Shown in pieces: positions 33,355 to 41,701 of a stretch of DNA of 64,000 nt. The notes below the pieces were generated by a model. That model was given only the letters and a program-made list of their open reading frames with translations. It made no database searches and was not told the DNA's origin. Position 1 is the first letter of the stretch. Every line of letters starts with the position of its first letter. The position numbers and the translations under genes were made by a program. This stretch comes from Caballeronia jiangsuensis (GTDB lineage: Bacteria > Pseudomonadota > Gammaproteobacteria > Burkholderiales > Burkholderiaceae), in the NCBI GenBank assembly GCA_000648925.1, contig JFHF01000033.1:1-64000 (forward strand), given 5' to 3'.

Positions 33355-34173
33355 TCAGATTCGCTGCGCATAGACGCGTGCGTCGCGCACGGTCGGCAGA
33401 AGAAAGCGGGCGCGGCGGATCGCTTCGTAATCGATCTCGCCGACGACGAGGCATTCCGCTTCGCCTTCCGCCTGCGCGATGGTTTTGCCGAAAGGATCGA
33501 GGATGCGCGAGCCGCCCCAGAAGGTCATCATGCCCTCCGTGCCGACGCGATTCGCCATGACGATCGGCACGCCGTACGTGAGTGCGTAGAAGCGCAGATT
33601 GAGGTCCCATCCCGATGGATTGTCGAAGCCTTCGCCCACGGCCTCGCGCGCGGAGCTGATCGGTGCCGCCAGCAGCGTGACGCCGTCGCACATGAGTCCG
33701 TGCACCACCGCCGGATTCCACAGATCGTTGCAGATGGGCGTCGCGACGCGCCATGTGTCATCGATCGAATAGCTCTCCGGCTTCGGGCCGGCGGCGAAGT
33801 AAAGGCCGTCGCGCAGCTTGCCGTAGGTCGCCAGCATCGTCTTGCGATGCACGTGAATCAGCTTGCCGTTCGCGACCGTCGCCTGGCTGTTGTAGAACTG
33901 CCCGCCCGGCGCTTCCTCGATGAAGCCGAAGACCACATGCATGCCCGCGCTCGCTTCGGCGAGTTGGCGGATCGCGGGATCGTCGCGCGTCATCGCGAGA
34001 CGCAGCGCATCCTTGCCGCCGCTATGGCCGTGCAGCGAAAGCTCGGGGAAGACGAGCAGACGCACGCCGCGCTTCTTCGCATCGCCGATATGATCGAGAT
34101 GACGGGCGAGGTTCGCGTGCACGTCGCCGTATGCCGTATCGGTTTGCGCAGCGGCCACTTTGATCGTGGTCAT
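33355..34173 (-). CDS. Carbon-nitrogen hydrolase (nitrilase superfamily)
   Basis: A 272-residue C-N hydrolase. The catalytic triad is visible: Glu in LLVFPELSLHGHS, Lys in HVHRKTMLATYG, Cys in PICNDLWNPAVVHG. Members hydrolyse amides, nitriles or N-carbamoyl groups. ATG 34173 has an upstream AAAGGA on the minus strand; an earlier ATG at 34191 does not. It lies between the acyl-CoA dehydrogenase and the ABC solute-binding protein in one operon, which suggests that the imported compound, or a breakdown product, carries an amide. The exact substrate is unknown. Confidence 0.93.
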   Translation of the reverse strand: MTTIKVAAAQTDTAYGDVHANLARHLDHIGDAKKRGVRLLVFPELSLHGHSGGKDALRLAMTRDDPAIRQLAEASAGMHVVFGFIEEAPGGQFYNSQATVANGKLIHVHRKTMLATYGKLRDGLYFAAGPKPESYSIDDTWRVATPICNDLWNPAVVHGLMCDGVTLLAAPISSAREAVGEGFDNPSGWDLNLRFYALTYGVPIVMANRVGTEGMMTFWGGSRILDPFGKTIAQAEGEAECLVVGEIDYEAIRRARFLLPTVRDARVYAQRI

Positions 34174-34206
34174 GAGGTCGATCCTTTGCATTTGCGCGGC
34201 TGGCGT

Positions 34207-35091
34207 TCAGATCAGCCCGGACTCTTTGAGGAACTGATTCGCGACATCGGAGAAGGACTTCTTCTGCACGTCGACGCTCGCGTTGAGGCGAGCCATCGTG
34301 GGCGCATCCAGTTTCGCCGACAGCGCGTTGAGCAGCGGCCCGAGCGTGGGGTTCGCATCGAGCGTCGCCTTGCGGACCACCGGCGTCAGCGCATACGACG
34401 GGAAGTAGCCCTTGTCGTCCTTCAGCAAGACGAAGTTGAACGCGGGCACGCGGCCATCGGTAGCGAAGACGAGCGCGACATCCACCTGATGATCCTTGAG
34501 CGCCTGATACGTGAGGCCGGTATCCATGCGCTTGACATCGCCCTGGCTGAACTCGAAACCGTATTGCTTCTGCAACGGACGCAGACCGTCAGGACGCGCG
34601 TAGAACTCCGAGTTGCACGCGAACGTGAGTTCCTTGCCGCCCTTGATCGCCTTCGCGAGATCGCTCATCGTGACGATGCCGAGCTTCTTCGCTTCGTCCT
34701 GATTCATCGCGAACGCATACGTGTTGTTCGCCTTCGACGGGTTCAGCCACACGAGGCCCTTCGCCGCATCGAGTTCCTTGACCTTCTTGTAGGTATCGTC
34801 GGGCGAGAGGCGGTCATTGACCTTGTTGTAGGTGATGAGCGACGTGCCCGTGTATTCCCAGTACACATCGACCTGACCGTTTTCCTGCGCCTGACGCAGC
34901 ACGGCGCTGCCCATGCCGTCCTTCTTCGTCACGGTGAAGCCTTTCGCTTCGAGATATCGCGATGTCATCTCGGCCATCAACTGCTGCTCGGTGAAGTTCT
35001 TGCCGCCGACCACCACCGATGCGGCGCTCGCGGTGAAGCTTGCAAACATCGAAATAAGGATGCCGAACGATACGGAGAATAACTTTTTCAT
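34207..35091 (-). CDS. ABC transporter solute-binding protein, OpuC/OsmF (quaternary amine) family
   Basis: A 294-residue periplasmic binding protein. A signal peptide (MKKLFSVSFGILISMFASFT) precedes the OpuAC-type domain: VVVGGKNFTEQQLMAEMTSR, NGQVDVYWEYTGTSL, and LTYQALKDHQVDVALVFATD. No lipobox Cys is present, so it is a free periplasmic protein. Relatives bind glycine betaine, choline or carnitine. ATG 35091 was chosen for the signal peptide. With the two permeases and the ATPase upstream it forms a complete importer. Confidence 0.95.
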   Translation of the reverse strand: MKKLFSVSFGILISMFASFTASAASVVVGGKNFTEQQLMAEMTSRYLEAKGFTVTKKDGMGSAVLRQAQENGQVDVYWEYTGTSLITYNKVNDRLSPDDTYKKVKELDAAKGLVWLNPSKANNTYAFAMNQDEAKKLGIVTMSDLAKAIKGGKELTFACNSEFYARPDGLRPLQKQYGFEFSQGDVKRMDTGLTYQALKDHQVDVALVFATDGRVPAFNFVLLKDDKGYFPSYALTPVVRKATLDANPTLGPLLNALSAKLDAPTMARLNASVDVQKKSFSDVANQFLKESGLI

Positions 35092-35126
35092 GGTCTCTCT
35101 CACTGTTGCGAATGCGGGTTGATGAG

Positions 35127-35831
35127 TCAGGTTTGGGGATTCACGCCGCGCGATACCAGCATGCGCTGCATCTGGCCGATGAACGCGTCGGTGAAAATGG
35201 CGAGCAGCGCAGTCGGGACGGCGCCCGCGAGCAGCATGCCGAAGTCGTTCAGGTCGATGCCGGTGAAGATCAGTTCGCCGAGCCCGCCGCCGCCGATCAG
35301 AAACGCGAGCGGCGCCGTGCCGACCGTGATCGCCAATGCCGTGCGAATGCCCGCGAAGATCACATAGAGCGCGTTGGGAAGCTCGACGCGCCAGAGAATC
35401 TGCCAGGGCGTCATGCCCATGCCGGTCGCGGCTTCGATCAGCGCGGGCGGCACCGCGCGCAGACCTTCGTATGTGTTCAGCGCAATGGGCAGCAGCGTAG
35501 CGACCCACAAGCCGAAGATCGCGGGCACCGCGCCGATGCCCATCACGCTCATCGCGAGTGCGAGCAGGGCGAGCTTCGGCACGGCCTGTCCCGCGTTGAG
35601 CGACTGCATCACGATGGCCGCGCCGCGTTTCTGCGACGGCCGGCTCAGATAGACGCCCGCCGGAATCGCGACGATGATCGCGAGCACGCCCGCCACGGCG
35701 ACCATCATCATCATGTGCAGCCCCTGATACACGATGTCGCTGCGATACTGATCGATGCTCGCCCACCAGCTATCGGCGTGCGCCTGCGTGCTCAGCGCAG
35801 CAAGGAGCGCGGCTGACAATACGCGTTTCAT
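35127..35831 (-). CDS. ABC transporter permease, OpuCB/OpuCD type
   Basis: A 234-residue inner-membrane permease with about five to six spans after an N-terminal signal-like segment (MKRVLSAALLAALSTQAHAD). The EAA-loop region reads EAATGMGMTPWQILWRVELP, and GTAPLAFLIGGGGLGELIF is typical of the ProW/OpuCB family. It overlaps the ATPase gene by 4 bp. The unusual start, resembling a cleavable signal peptide in front of the first membrane span, is seen in some YehW-like permeases. Confidence 0.94.
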   Translation of the reverse strand: MKRVLSAALLAALSTQAHADSWWASIDQYRSDIVYQGLHMMMMVAVAGVLAIIVAIPAGVYLSRPSQKRGAAIVMQSLNAGQAVPKLALLALAMSVMGIGAVPAIFGLWVATLLPIALNTYEGLRAVPPALIEAATGMGMTPWQILWRVELPNALYVIFAGIRTALAITVGTAPLAFLIGGGGLGELIFTGIDLNDFGMLLAGAVPTALLAIFTDAFIGQMQRMLVSRGVNPQT

Positions 35832-36946
35832 GCGTGTTCTCCGGCGGGCAGCTTCAACATATCGACGATGCGCTCCTGGCTCACATAACCGACGAAGCGG
35901 CCGTCGTCATCCACGGTGGGCAGCCACGAAGCGCCGTTCGCGAACATCGTCGATACGACGGTGCGCAGATCGTCCTTCTGGCTCGCGGTGGCCTGAACGG
36001 GAAGCGCATGCGCCGCGGTGACCGGGCCTTCGACATTCAGCAAGCGGTCGATGGTGAGGCAGCCGTGCGGCTTGTCGGCGGCATCGACGAGCACGATCCG
36101 GTCGACGCCGTGCTTCTCCATCATCGCCCTGGCGCGCGCACTGTCTTCGCCGACGCGCACGATGCAATCGCATGCGGAAAGCGCATCGCGGGCACGCAAC
36201 AGACGCAGACGCTTCAACGCGCGATCCGTGCCGACGAAACCCGCGATAAACGGCGTGGCGGGCCGCGCGAGAATGTTGTCCGGCGTATCGAACTGTTCGA
36301 GATGACCGTTGCGGAAGATCGCGATCTTGTCGGCCATCTTCACGGCTTCGTCGATGTCGTGGCTCACGAACATGATCGTCTTCTTCACCTGCTTCTGAAT
36401 GCGCAGGAATTCGTCCTGAATCAGCTCGCGATTGATCGGATCGATCGCGCCGAACGGCTCGTCCATCAGCATGACGGGCGGATCGGTGGCGAGCGCGCGC
36501 GCCACGCCGACGCGTTGCGCCTGGCCGCCCGACAGGTCTTTCGGATAGCGCGTGAGATAGGTTGCGGGATCGAGCGCGACGATCTCGAGCAGTTCCGCCG
36601 CGCGGCGGCGCGTCTTCGCCTTGTCCCAGCCGAGCAGCGTCGGCACGACGCTGATGTTTTCCTCGACCGTCATGTTCGGAAAGAGGCCGATCTGCTGAAT
36701 CACATAACCGATGCGGCGGCGCAGTTCGACGACTTCGAACTCGTCGGTATCGCGCCCTTCGAGATAGATCTTGCCCGACGTGGGACGCACGAGACGGTTG
36801 ATCATCTTGAGCGTCGTGGTCTTGCCGCATCCCGACGGCCCGAGCAGCACGCAGATTTCGCCCGCGCCCACTTCCATGTTGATGCCGTCGACGACCGGGC
36901 TCGCCGCGCCGTCATATCGCTTGGTAAGGTTGGAGAGCTTGATCAT
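35828..36946 (-). CDS. ABC transporter ATP-binding protein with CBS domains, OpuCA type
   Basis: A 372-residue ATPase. Walker A GPSGCGKTTTLKMINRL, signature LSGGQAQRVGVARALATD, Walker B PVMLMDEPFGAID and the switch His in MFVSHDIDEAVKM are all intact. Residues from about 240 carry two CBS motifs (RIVLVDAADKPHGCLTI and SWLPTVDDDGRFVGYVSQER), which in OpuA-type systems sense ionic strength or nucleotides. It lies between the two permease genes with a 3-bp gap and a 4-bp overlap. Confidence 0.96.
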   Translation of the reverse strand: MIKLSNLTKRYDGAASPVVDGINMEVGAGEICVLLGPSGCGKTTTLKMINRLVRPTSGKIYLEGRDTDEFEVVELRRRIGYVIQQIGLFPNMTVEENISVVPTLLGWDKAKTRRRAAELLEIVALDPATYLTRYPKDLSGGQAQRVGVARALATDPPVMLMDEPFGAIDPINRELIQDEFLRIQKQVKKTIMFVSHDIDEAVKMADKIAIFRNGHLEQFDTPDNILARPATPFIAGFVGTDRALKRLRLLRARDALSACDCIVRVGEDSARARAMMEKHGVDRIVLVDAADKPHGCLTIDRLLNVEGPVTAAHALPVQATASQKDDLRTVVSTMFANGASWLPTVDDDGRFVGYVSQERIVDMLKLPAGEHA

Positions 36947-36949
36947 GAT

Positions 36950-37675
36950 TTATTGCGCGTGTCCGGTTTGTTTGCGAAAGCCCGTCATGGCGGTGAGACG
37001 CAGCGCGAGGCTGGCTGCGCGCGAAGGAGCGCGAAGTCCCTTCGGCGTGAGCCAGCGCTGCACCCACGAGAGACCGATATCGGCGGCGATGGCGAGCACG
37101 CTCACGAGGATCGCGCCCGCGATCAACTGGCGCGGGTCCGACTGCGAAATGCCACGGCTGATGAGCTTGCCGAGACCGCCCGCGCCGATATACGCCGCGA
37201 TCGCCGCGATGCCCACGTTGATCACGACCGCCATGCGCACGCCGGCCATGATGATCGGCAGCGCGATGGGAATCTCGACCTTGCGCAGACGCTCGCCGGT
37301 GGTCATGCCCATGCCGCGTGCTGCTTCGCGCAAGGCCGGATCGATGTTGGTGATCGCGGTATAGGTGTTGCGCACGATCGGCAACTGCGAATAGAGGAAG
37401 AGCGCGATGACCGTCGGCAGAAAGCCGATGCCCTGGCCGATCACGGAGAGGACGGGAATCATCAGGCCGAACAGCGCGACCGAGGGAATCGTCATGATGA
37501 TCGCCGCGACATACAGCACGATCTTCGCGAGGCGTTCGTTGATCGTGATCGCGATGCCGAGCGGCACGCCGGTCAATATCGCGAGTCCGACGCCGACGCC
37601 GACGATCTCGATGTGCTCGCCGGTCATCCTGGCGATGCTCGCCAGGTTGTCCCAGATGAAGGCAAGGGTTTCCAC
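36950..37675 (-). CDS. ABC transporter permease, OpuCB/OpuCD type
   Basis: A 241-residue permease and the first gene of the ten-gene operon. The EAA-like loop EAARGMGMTTGERLRKVEIP and NVGIAAIAAYIGAGGLGKLI are typical of the family, with about five to six spans. It pairs with the second permease of the operon. The 199-bp gap upstream, to the MFS gene, holds the likely operon promoter in an AT-rich stretch around 37790-37850. Confidence 0.95.
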   Translation of the reverse strand: METLAFIWDNLASIARMTGEHIEIVGVGVGLAILTGVPLGIAITINERLAKIVLYVAAIIMTIPSVALFGLMIPVLSVIGQGIGFLPTVIALFLYSQLPIVRNTYTAITNIDPALREAARGMGMTTGERLRKVEIPIALPIIMAGVRMAVVINVGIAAIAAYIGAGGLGKLISRGISQSDPRQLIAGAILVSVLAIAADIGLSWVQRWLTPKGLRAPSRAASLALRLTAMTGFRKQTGHAQ

Positions 37676-37874
37676 TATGTCTCCTGAGCTCCTTCGTTGA
37701 AGAGCCGTGTCTATGTTTGGGTCCTGCTATGGCCTAAACGATAGAGCGGAGTGGGGACATAGGGCTACCATCGACCCGACATTGTTTGTCATGAAAACGC
37801 CATGGCGTACGCGTGACCTCGTTTTATCGTTTTAAATCAATTGCATACGAAACTACGTCGGCTGTACGGTCTGG

Positions 37875-39134
37875 TCATTGCGATGCTGCGTTGCGGCGAA
37901 CGCCGATACCGCGCCATGCGAGCGCCGCAAGCGAAGCGGTGACGAACAATGCAAACAGATAGATGCCCGCAGGGCCGACGCGACTCATCACGAACGAAGC
38001 TGCAATCGGACCGATGCTTCCGCCCAGCGCGAAGGTCAGCAGCAGTCCGGCGCTGACGGCCACGCGCTGACGCGACGCGATCCAGTCGTTAGCATGCGCG
38101 ACCGATACGCCATAGATCGTGAAGATGAGACTCACGTAGAGATAAGCGACGGGCTGAACGAACGCTGCGCCATGAAACACGAAAAGCATCGCGCTCGCGA
38201 GCGTCAGCGCCGAAGCGATCGCGCAGATCACGCGCTTGCGGTCGAACCTGTCCGACAGATACGCAAGTGGCCACTGCGGCAGCAGCGCCGCAATCAGCGC
38301 GACGCCCATGAAGCTCGATACTTCTTCGACGGCATATCCGGCGCCCCGCATATAGACCGGATAGAGCGCATAGAACGTGCTGTTGAGCAGGCCCGATGCG
38401 AAGCATCCCCATAGCGCGAGAGGGGCATCGCGCCAGAGCGTCGGCAGTGCCTTGAGCTTTGTTTTCGGCGGCGCTTCGAGCGGACCGGCCGGCTCGGGGC
38501 GGTCATCGATATCGGCGACGGACACGCGCGCGAGACTCGCCGGCACGAGCGACAACGCGAACAGCGCGGCCACGAGACTGAACAGCTCGAAGCCGTTCGA
38601 ATTCGCCACGCCGATGAGAAACTGCCCCGCGCCGACGCACAGATAGGTGGTGATGGAATAGACGGAGAACACGCGTCCGCGAAAGGCATTGGGCGCGACG
38701 CCGTTGAGCCAGCTTTCCATCACGGCGAAGATGCCGACAAGCGAGAAGCCCGTCATGAAACGCAGCGCCATCCAGACGGGCGGCTGGGACGTGACCGCAT
38801 AGCCGAGCGCGCTCGCCGCAGCGAGCGCCGCGAAAACCGCGAACGCGCGATGATGCCCGACACGCGCGATGATCGCCGAGCCGCGCCACGCGCCGAGCAT
38901 GAAGCCGGTGTAATAGGCGGCCTGCACGAAGCCGATCGTCGCCGATGGGAAATTCGCGTGCACCATGCGCAACGCGACGAGCGTGCCCAGCAGTCCGTTG
39001 CCCATGACGAGCAGCGCGAAGCCGAGCAATAGGCTGGCGATGGACGAAACGATGCGGCCAAAAGGAAGCCCGGCGTCGATGCGCTTATCGCATTCACGCG
39101 CCGGACTCATGCTGCCCAGTTCTTCAGTGCTCAC
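37875..39134 (-). CDS. MFS transporter, YcaD-like group
   Basis: A 419-residue transporter with 12 predicted spans. LLLGFALLVMGNGLLGTLVA and FSLVGIFAVMESWLNG (the ESWLN motif), then VYSITTYLCVGAGQFLIG, mark the YcaD-like MFS group of unknown substrate. GTG 39134 is preferred because GAGGCGAAAGC lies directly upstream; ATG 39110 is an alternative and longer readings look non-coding. It is transcribed on its own in the same direction as the ABC operon, ending 199 bp before it. Confidence 0.9.
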   Translation of the reverse strand: MSTEELGSMSPARECDKRIDAGLPFGRIVSSIASLLLGFALLVMGNGLLGTLVALRMVHANFPSATIGFVQAAYYTGFMLGAWRGSAIIARVGHHRAFAVFAALAAASALGYAVTSQPPVWMALRFMTGFSLVGIFAVMESWLNGVAPNAFRGRVFSVYSITTYLCVGAGQFLIGVANSNGFELFSLVAALFALSLVPASLARVSVADIDDRPEPAGPLEAPPKTKLKALPTLWRDAPLALWGCFASGLLNSTFYALYPVYMRGAGYAVEEVSSFMGVALIAALLPQWPLAYLSDRFDRKRVICAIASALTLASAMLFVFHGAAFVQPVAYLYVSLIFTIYGVSVAHANDWIASRQRVAVSAGLLLTFALGGSIGPIAASFVMSRVGPAGIYLFALFVTASLAALAWRGIGVRRNAASQ

Positions 39135-39306
39135 GCTTTCGCCTCGAATGAATGCGCGCCGGATCGACGGCTCACTATAAGGACGGAGCGGCGCAGGCGT
39201 GTAGCACGGCAGCGACATCGGCTTGCACGCACGCGGCATTGTGCGGCGTGCGCGGTCAGGCGCGCGGTTTGCTCAACGATCGGTGACATCATCCTGTCAT
39301 ACGGAA

Positions 39307-39558
39307 ATGGATCAATCACTGAAATGCCTGAGGGACAGAATCGCGAAACAGATCGCGGCGCGTGAATCGACGCTCGTGCCCCTGCGCGAGAGTGCGCAGG
39401 AAGCGCCCACGAAACACGATCGCGAACGCATTCTTCTGACGCTCGCGGTGCTCGAAGACGAGCTTGCGGGCTGGAAGAAGATCGCGGCGCGCATCGAGCA
39501 GTCGGTTATGTTCGAGCCGCGGAATCATCGTGCGATCCGTATGCCCGCGCTACGATAG
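39307..39558 (+). CDS. Small hypothetical protein
   Basis: An 83-residue, highly charged and helical protein (LKCLRDRIAKQIAARESTLV, KHDRERILLTLAVLEDELAG), probably a short coiled coil. It has no signal peptide or membrane span. ATG 39307 has only a weak ribosome site (GGAA directly before it). It may be a genuine small Burkholderiaceae protein, but evidence is limited to composition and position between two gene starts. Confidence 0.45.
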   Translation: MDQSLKCLRDRIAKQIAARESTLVPLRESAQEAPTKHDRERILLTLAVLEDELAGWKKIAARIEQSVMFEPRNHRAIRMPALR

Positions 39559-39648
39559 CTTCACGAATTCGTCTTTCAAACCCTCCGACACACGCGTGCG
39601 CATTCCGGTCAGAATGATCGGGTGCGCGCGTTTTCCATGGAGAACCAC

Positions 39649-40509
39649 ATGTCCGCATCCAACGGCAACAACGACACGCCCGTCTGGTTCATCACCGGCT
39701 GCTCGACCGGCTTCGGCCGCGAACTCGCGTGCGCCGTGATCGACAAAGGCTGGCGCGCTGTCGTCGCCGCGCGAGATGCCGCGCGCGTCACCGATATCGT
39801 CGAACGTGCCGAAGGCCGCGCAATCGCGGTGCGTCTGGACGTCACGCACGCCGATGAGATCAGGTCCGCCATCGACGATGCCCACGCCGCGTTCGGTCAT
39901 ATCGACGTGCTCGTGAACAACGCGGGGTTCGGCTATCTCTCGGCCGTCGAAGAGGGCGAAGACGACGAAGTGCGCGCGATGTTCGAAGCGAACTTCTTCG
40001 GCGCAGCCGCGATGATCCGGGCCGTGCTGCCGCGTATGCGCGAACGCCGCTCGGGCCATGTCGTCAACATCACGTCGGTGGGCGGTCTCGTCGGCAATCC
40101 GGGCAGCGGCTATTACGCGGCGACGAAGTTCGCGCTGGAGGGCCTCGGCGAAGCGCTCGCACGCGAAACCGAAGGACTCGGCATCAAGGTCACGGCGGTC
40201 GAGCCGGGCCCGTTCCGCACGGACTGGGCGGGCCGGTCGCTCAAGCAGACGCGCAAGCCGATCGACGATTACGCGCAGACCTCGGGCACCCGGCGCGCGG
40301 CCATCGCGGAGCGCAGCGGCAGGCAGCCGGGCGATCCGGCGCGCGCTGCGCAGGTCATCATCGAAGCGGTCACGTCGCCCGAGCCGCCGGGGCATCTCGT
40401 GCTCGGCGTGCCCGGGCTGGAACTCGTGCGCGCCAAACTGGCGAAGCTGACCGCCGAGATCGACGCGTGGCAGGCGCGCAGCGAGTGGACCGATCATCCG
40501 GGACAATGA
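39649..40509 (+). CDS. Short-chain dehydrogenase/reductase
   Basis: A 286-residue classical SDR: TGCSTGFGRELACAVIDKGW cofactor motif, DVLVNNAGFGYLSA, catalytic Ser in NITSVGGLVGNPG and YxxxK in GSGYYAATKFALEGLGEALA. Its long C-terminal extension resembles retinol-dehydrogenase-like SDRs. ATG 39649 is preferred (GGAG at 39639); in-frame starts lie at 39637 and GTG 39622. The stop overlaps the next gene's ATG (ATGA), so both are co-translated. Confidence 0.92.
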   Translation: MSASNGNNDTPVWFITGCSTGFGRELACAVIDKGWRAVVAARDAARVTDIVERAEGRAIAVRLDVTHADEIRSAIDDAHAAFGHIDVLVNNAGFGYLSAVEEGEDDEVRAMFEANFFGAAAMIRAVLPRMRERRSGHVVNITSVGGLVGNPGSGYYAATKFALEGLGEALARETEGLGIKVTAVEPGPFRTDWAGRSLKQTRKPIDDYAQTSGTRRAAIAERSGRQPGDPARAAQVIIEAVTSPEPPGHLVLGVPGLELVRAKLAKLTAEIDAWQARSEWTDHPGQ

Positions 40510-41069
40510 TCATGAAGCGGCTTCGCGTGGAAGAACAACACATCCTTTCGCTCGTCGCCGCCGATGCCGCCGCGCTGCACGTCACGCCGCCGCACGTGCG
40601 CTTCGTGACTGGCTGCGCCGGGCCTTGCTACGAGGCCTTGTTCAATCGCATCGAAGTCGATCGCGCCACGCTGGCGCTGCCGGAACCGTTGCTTCGAATC
40701 GTCGTCGCGCATGAAGTCGGGCACGCGACGCAACGCAGAACGATGCTGCTCGATTTCGCATGGACGGTGCTATCGGTGATGGCGCTGCTGGCGATACCCT
40801 GCATCGTTTTCGCGACTTCATCCGATGAAGACTTCTGGCGCGTGAGCGTCCCCGGATTCGGATTCGTGGTGGCGTTTTTCGCGTGCGGGAAAATCTGGCG
40901 AATGCGTAGCGCCAAACGTTCAGCCGCCTTCGAACTCGATGCGGACGCGAAAGCCGCGTCGCTTTGTGGCGCGGCATCCGCGCTGGCGGCGCTCGAAGTC
41001 ATGGCGACGCGCGGCCATATCGACGCCGCGCGCCTCGACGCCATGCGGGCGCGCCTCGAAGCAGCCTGA
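40506..41069 (+). CDS. M48-like membrane metalloprotease
   Basis: A 187-residue protein with zinc motif HEVGH (VVAHEVGHATQRR) and the third-ligand region AFELDADAKAASL, as in M48 peptidases. Two hydrophobic spans (WTVLSVMALLAIPCIVFATS and VSVPGFGFVVAFFACGKIW) lie between them, so the active site faces the cytoplasm if the topology is as in HtpX. It is short for the family (HtpX is about 285) and may be a compact variant. Translationally coupled to the SDR gene and followed by a strong terminator. Confidence 0.85.
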   Translation: MIMKRLRVEEQHILSLVAADAAALHVTPPHVRFVTGCAGPCYEALFNRIEVDRATLALPEPLLRIVVAHEVGHATQRRTMLLDFAWTVLSVMALLAIPCIVFATSSDEDFWRVSVPGFGFVVAFFACGKIWRMRSAKRSAAFELDADAKAASLCGAASALAALEVMATRGHIDAARLDAMRARLEAA

Positions 41070-41093
41070 TCTCGCGCCGGGCGGCGCCAAAAG

Positions 41094-41135
41094 AAATGCA
41101 CGGGCGTCCGTAACCGGATGCCCGTGCATTTTTTT
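41094..41135 (+). terminator. Rho-independent terminator after the M48-like gene
   Basis: Arms AAATGCACGGGC and GCCCGTGCATTT, extended by inner TCCG/CGGA pairing around a TAAC loop, form a long hairpin (41094-41131) followed by a T-run to 41135. The preceding A-rich stretch means it may also stop transcription of the minus-strand small gene at 41160. Confidence 0.9.
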
Positions 41136-41159
41136 GATCAGTGTCGCGTTATTGCCGCG

Positions 41160-41336
41160 TTATTGCGTTTGCGAAGCGGGCGGCGTCGTCGACTTCTTGT
41201 GATGCTTCTGGCCTTTCTTGTGATACGCGGGGCGCGGCTTGTTGTTCGGGTAGTCCGCCGCCGCGAACGACAGCGTCGGAGCCGCGAAAGCCGCCAGCAC
41301 CAGAAGCACGAGAGATTTCTTCAAAGACTTTTTCAT
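41160..41336 (-). CDS. Small secreted basic His/Lys-rich protein
   Basis: A 58-residue protein. The signal peptide MKKSLKKSLVLLVLAAFAAP (cleavage after SFA) leaves about 33 residues rich in His and Lys (AYHKKGQKHHKKSTTP). ATG 41336 gives this clean signal; the frame extends upstream without a sensible start. It converges on the M48-like gene across a bidirectional terminator. The function is unknown; the His/Lys cluster could bind metals or nucleic acid. Confidence 0.65.
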   Translation of the reverse strand: MKKSLKKSLVLLVLAAFAAPTLSFAAADYPNNKPRPAYHKKGQKHHKKSTTPPASQTQ

Positions 41337-41701
41337 CGGAGACTCGCTTGGAGGAGATGGCCTTAAAAAGGGCAAAGCAACGCGTGGGCCGCCGCTTCGC
41401 ACCGTAAGAAATATAAGACTCGATATTCCGGTGCAACTAGGGGAAAACCGGCTCGATCATGCTCATGCGTTTGTGATTCAGGCCGCGGCGGCGCGGTTCC
41501 TCCGCGTCGGGCGCTGCTGAGGCAACAGTATATTGCACAAAAAAGTGCAATTCATCGATGCGCGCGCATAAGACGTTGACGCAACGGCATTTTTGTCGAT
41601 TTGCACTGCTTCGACAGATGTGCATCTGCTGCCTGTGGTCCGCGACAAATGTCATCGACTGCATCTACTATCGTGCCTGCTCTCAACTCAGGGACGATCC
41701 A
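41337..41701. other. Control region upstream of acetoacetate decarboxylase
   Basis: A 365-bp divergent gap. It holds a perfect interrupted palindrome at 41532-41551, a possible -35 TTGACG at 41576-41581, and another TTGCAC half-site at 41601-41606. The leader before the adc start is long. No gene recognised. Confidence 0.55.
41532..41551. promoter_or_regulatory. Candidate operator: ATTGCAC-AAAAAA-GTGCAAT
   Basis: A perfect 7-bp inverted repeat with a six-A spacer, lying about 25 bp before a TTGACG -35-like element of the adc gene. Its symmetry suggests a repressor or activator dimer site. No dedicated regulator gene lies next to adc, so the binding protein would act from elsewhere. Confidence 0.5.

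Noticed and set aside
35834..37687. Plus-strand open frame of about 617 codons
   Set aside because: Antisense to the ABC ATPase and permease genes; no protein-like motifs.
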